From Oscillospiraceae bacterium (GTDB lineage: Bacteria; Bacillota_A; Clostridia; Oscillospirales; CAG-272), in contig SVSO01000005.1 in the NCBI GenBank assembly GCA_015064195.1, positions 1-33,196 on the forward strand: 33,196 bases of DNA, written 5' to 3'. This document shows, piece by piece, positions 31,598 to 33,196 of this stretch; the first letter of the stretch is position 1, and every line of letters begins with the position of its first letter. A program made the position numbers and the translations under genes. The notes under the pieces are model-generated. The model saw nothing but the letters and a program-made list of their open reading frames with translations. It had not been told where the DNA came from and ran no database searches.

Positions 31598-32614
31598 GTG
31601 AAAAGAATCCGTATTGCACAGATCGGCGTGGGGCACGATCACGCCGGTGCACTGCCGCCCGCATTCCGTGCCCTGCCTGACCGCTTTGACTTCGTCGGCT
31701 ATGCGCTGCCTGAGGGCGAAGCGGAGACGTACGCAAATAAGCTCGGCTGCTTCGGCGGCGCACCGCGCCTCACCGTGGAGGAAATTCTCGCCGACCCGAC
31801 CATCGATGCCGTCGCCGTGGAGACGGCGGAGGTGCATCTGACAAAATATGCGCTCCTCGCCGCAAAAGCGGGCAAGCACATCCACATGGACAAGCCCGGC
31901 GGCGCTGATCTCGCAGAATTCGAGGCGCTCGTCGCGGCGGTGAAGGAGATGGGCGTTGTACTCCATCTCGGCTATATGTACCGCTACAATCCGCTGCTGG
32001 CACCGCTGCTTGAAAAGGTGAAGGCGGGCGATCTCGGCGGCATCTTCAACGTAGAGGCGCAGATGAACGGCATCAGCCCGCCCACCCGCGAAAAGCGCCT
32101 GTGGCTTGATACCATCCCCGGCGGCATGATGTTCTTCCTCGGCTGCCACATGGTGGATCTCGTGATCGAGATTCTCGGCGTTCCGGAGCGGATCGTGCCG
32201 CACAACATGAGCACGGGCATCGACGGCATCCGCGCGAGCGACTACGGCCTTGCGGTGTTCGAATATCCGAACGCTAAGCCGCATGCACAGGCGATCGTGA
32301 AGACCTGCGCGCAGGAATACGGCGGTTTCCCGCGCCGTCAGCTGGTCATCTGCGGCACGGCGGGCACCGTGGAGGTGAAGCCGCTGGAGATGCACGCCGG
32401 CACCACCGGCGGTCAGGTCACCGAGGCAGTGACCTACAAAGATCCCAAGTGGAACGACCGTGGCGTGCAGGAGATCAGCGACAGCTACGACCGGTACAAT
32501 ACGATGATGGACACCTTCGGAAGAATGTGCCTCGGCGAGGTGGAAAATCCCCACTCGCCGGAGCATGAGCTTGCCGTGTATAAAGCCGTCCTGCAGGCGG
32601 CTGGGATGATATAA
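31598..32614 (+). CDS. Gfo/Idh/MocA-family NAD(P)-dependent sugar oxidoreductase
   Basis: A 338-aa oxidoreductase. The N-terminal Rossmann domain begins IAQIGVGHDHAG, an unusual GxGHxH variant of the dinucleotide loop seen in one branch of this family. HMDKPGG near residue 97-103 is the conserved (E/D)KP with catalytic Lys, and GGMMFFLGCHMVDL carries the catalytic His in the C-terminal alpha/beta domain. GTG 31598 is chosen because AGGAGG ends 7 nt before it; an in-frame GTG at 31580 has no such site. The family oxidises or reduces sugars, inositols and sugar derivatives; the specific substrate cannot be told. It has its own promoter. Confidence 0.88.
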   Translation: MKRIRIAQIGVGHDHAGALPPAFRALPDRFDFVGYALPEGEAETYANKLGCFGGAPRLTVEEILADPTIDAVAVETAEVHLTKYALLAAKAGKHIHMDKPGGADLAEFEALVAAVKEMGVVLHLGYMYRYNPLLAPLLEKVKAGDLGGIFNVEAQMNGISPPTREKRLWLDTIPGGMMFFLGCHMVDLVIEILGVPERIVPHNMSTGIDGIRASDYGLAVFEYPNAKPHAQAIVKTCAQEYGGFPRRQLVICGTAGTVEVKPLEMHAGTTGGQVTEAVTYKDPKWNDRGVQEISDSYDRYNTMMDTFGRMCLGEVENPHSPEHELAVYKAVLQAAGMI

Positions 32615-32631
32615 GCACAATATCGTTCGTT

Positions 32632-32730
32632 CTTGCGGGGGCTCCGCCCCCGCCCCCCCGGCAGGGGGGCCGGAACCATCTCAGGCGCCGAAGTTTCCAG
32701 CCCCCCTGCACCCCCTTGCCTCCTTGGCTG
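32632..32730. repeat. GC-rich REP-like intergenic element with nested hairpins
   Basis: GCGGGGGC TCC GCCCCCGC forms an 8-bp stem, followed by a run of seven C with CCCCCC GGCA GGGGGG as a second stem, then CCGGAACC and a C-rich stretch (CCAGCCCCCCTGCACCCCC). The region codes for nothing convincing. It has the look of a dispersed intergenic repeat, and might also stop transcription after the oxidoreductase gene. Confidence 0.55.
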
Positions 32731-32781
32731 TGCCTCTGCAATTGCGAAAGGCATTCCGCTCCTATACGAAAGGATAATTTC

Positions 32782-33196
32782 ATGAAGAAAATCTTAGTCC
32801 CCGGCGGTACCGGAGTCATGGGTACCTACCTCGTCCCCGAGCTGCTGAAGCTCGGCTATGCCGTGGATGTGGTGTCGCTGGATGCGCGCACCTCGGACAA
32901 TCCGAACCTGCGCTATTTCACGGCAAACTTCCTCGACGATGCCGCCGCGCGGGAAATTCTCGCAAACGATTACGACGGCATGGTCGATTTCATGCGCTAT
33001 TCCAGCGTATCGTTCCCGGAAAAATGCCGTCTGTACTGTGAAAACGTGGGGCATTATGTCCATCTTTCCTCCTACCGCGTCTATGCGGATGAGGAGCATC
33101 CCGTCCGCGAAACCTCGCCGCGTCTGCTCGATACGGCGACGGAGGCGGAATTCCTTGCGACCGACGATTACTGCCTCTGCAAGGCGCGCAACGAAA
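32782..33196 (+). CDS. NAD-dependent epimerase/dehydratase (extended SDR), cut by window end
   Basis: The first 138 residues of an extended short-chain dehydrogenase: MKKILVPGGTGVMGTYLV shows the GxxGxxG nucleotide loop, Asp54-type acidic end of strand 3 (NFLDD), and HLSSYRVY supplies the Ser and Tyr region typical of nucleotide-sugar epimerase relatives. AAGGAT lies 6-7 nt before ATG 32782. It runs off the end of the window with no stop. It may form an operon with the Gfo/Idh/MocA gene if the GC-rich element between them does not terminate. Confidence 0.8.
   Translation, partial: MKKILVPGGTGVMGTYLVPELLKLGYAVDVVSLDARTSDNPNLRYFTANFLDDAAAREILANDYDGMVDFMRYSSVSFPEKCRLYCENVGHYVHLSSYRVYADEEHPVRETSPRLLDTATEAEFLATDDYCLCKARNE

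Noticed and set aside
1..33196. CRISPR arrays, tRNA or rRNA genes, insertion sequences, att sites
   Set aside because: No spaced direct repeats, cloverleaf-like segments, transposase or integrase motifs were found in the short intergenic regions, nearly all of which are accounted for by promoters and terminators.

Overview
The window looks like chromosomal DNA of an uncultured, fibre-degrading gut-type member of the Firmicutes (Clostridia). The evidence is strong AGGAGG-type ribosome binding sites, sigma-A promoters very close to TTGACA-N17-TATAAT (some with an extended TG -10), Gram-positive-style lipoprotein solute-binding proteins with Thr-rich linkers, moderately high GC, and short operons ended by Rho-independent hairpins. 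I saw no rRNA, tRNA, CRISPR array, phage gene or transposase. The genus is not resolvable by eye.

The content is a carbohydrate-scavenging region. Six paralogous extracellular sugar-binding lipoproteins (SBP1 to SBP6, about 480-500 aa each) are scattered among glycoside hydrolases and sugar or phosphosugar enzymes, but there is no ABC permease or ATPase gene here. Layout: SBP1 alone (166-1596); an AraC regulator (minus) divergent from an operon of a fucose/arabinose-isomerase-like protein, an unrecognised 824-aa enzyme and SBP2 (2683-8089); a minus-strand pair of class II aldolase and MtnA (8132-9843), resembling the 5-deoxyribose/methylthioribose salvage pair; SBP3 alone on minus (9966-11456); a histidine phosphatase (minus) divergent from a GH106 alpha-L-rhamnosidase-like protein (12454-15552); an operon of SBP4, two tandem PHP-domain hydrolases and an AbgA-like M20 amidohydrolase (15710-20110); a minus operon of GH32, SBP5 and GH116 (25738 down to 20152); a minus operon of an AraC regulator and two tandem metallophosphoesterases (28795 down to 25940); divergent from it SBP6 and a quinone oxidoreductase (28985-31495); a Gfo/Idh/MocA oxidoreductase; a GC-rich repeat; and the start of an NAD-dependent epimerase cut by the window edge.

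The most notable observation is that two of the six SBP genes (SBP4 and SBP6) are each broken by a single-base frameshift located exactly in a poly-C run near the 5' end: C7 at 15798-15804 and C9 at 29004-29012. In both cases a run of eight C would restore one continuous lipoprotein frame. No other C or G run of seven or more lies inside a gene of this window. This is the expected signature of slipped-strand phase variation of sugar-binding lipoproteins, although homopolymer sequencing error is a real alternative.

Second, the SBP6 promoter sits in a 40-bp near-perfect palindrome that carries an identical -35/-10 pair on each strand, so it could fire symmetrically towards SBP6 and towards the AraC regulator. 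Other points of interest are the 824-aa uncharacterised probable hydrolase, paired metallophosphoesterases that both have Gly in place of the usual metal-binding Asn, and a divergent GH32.
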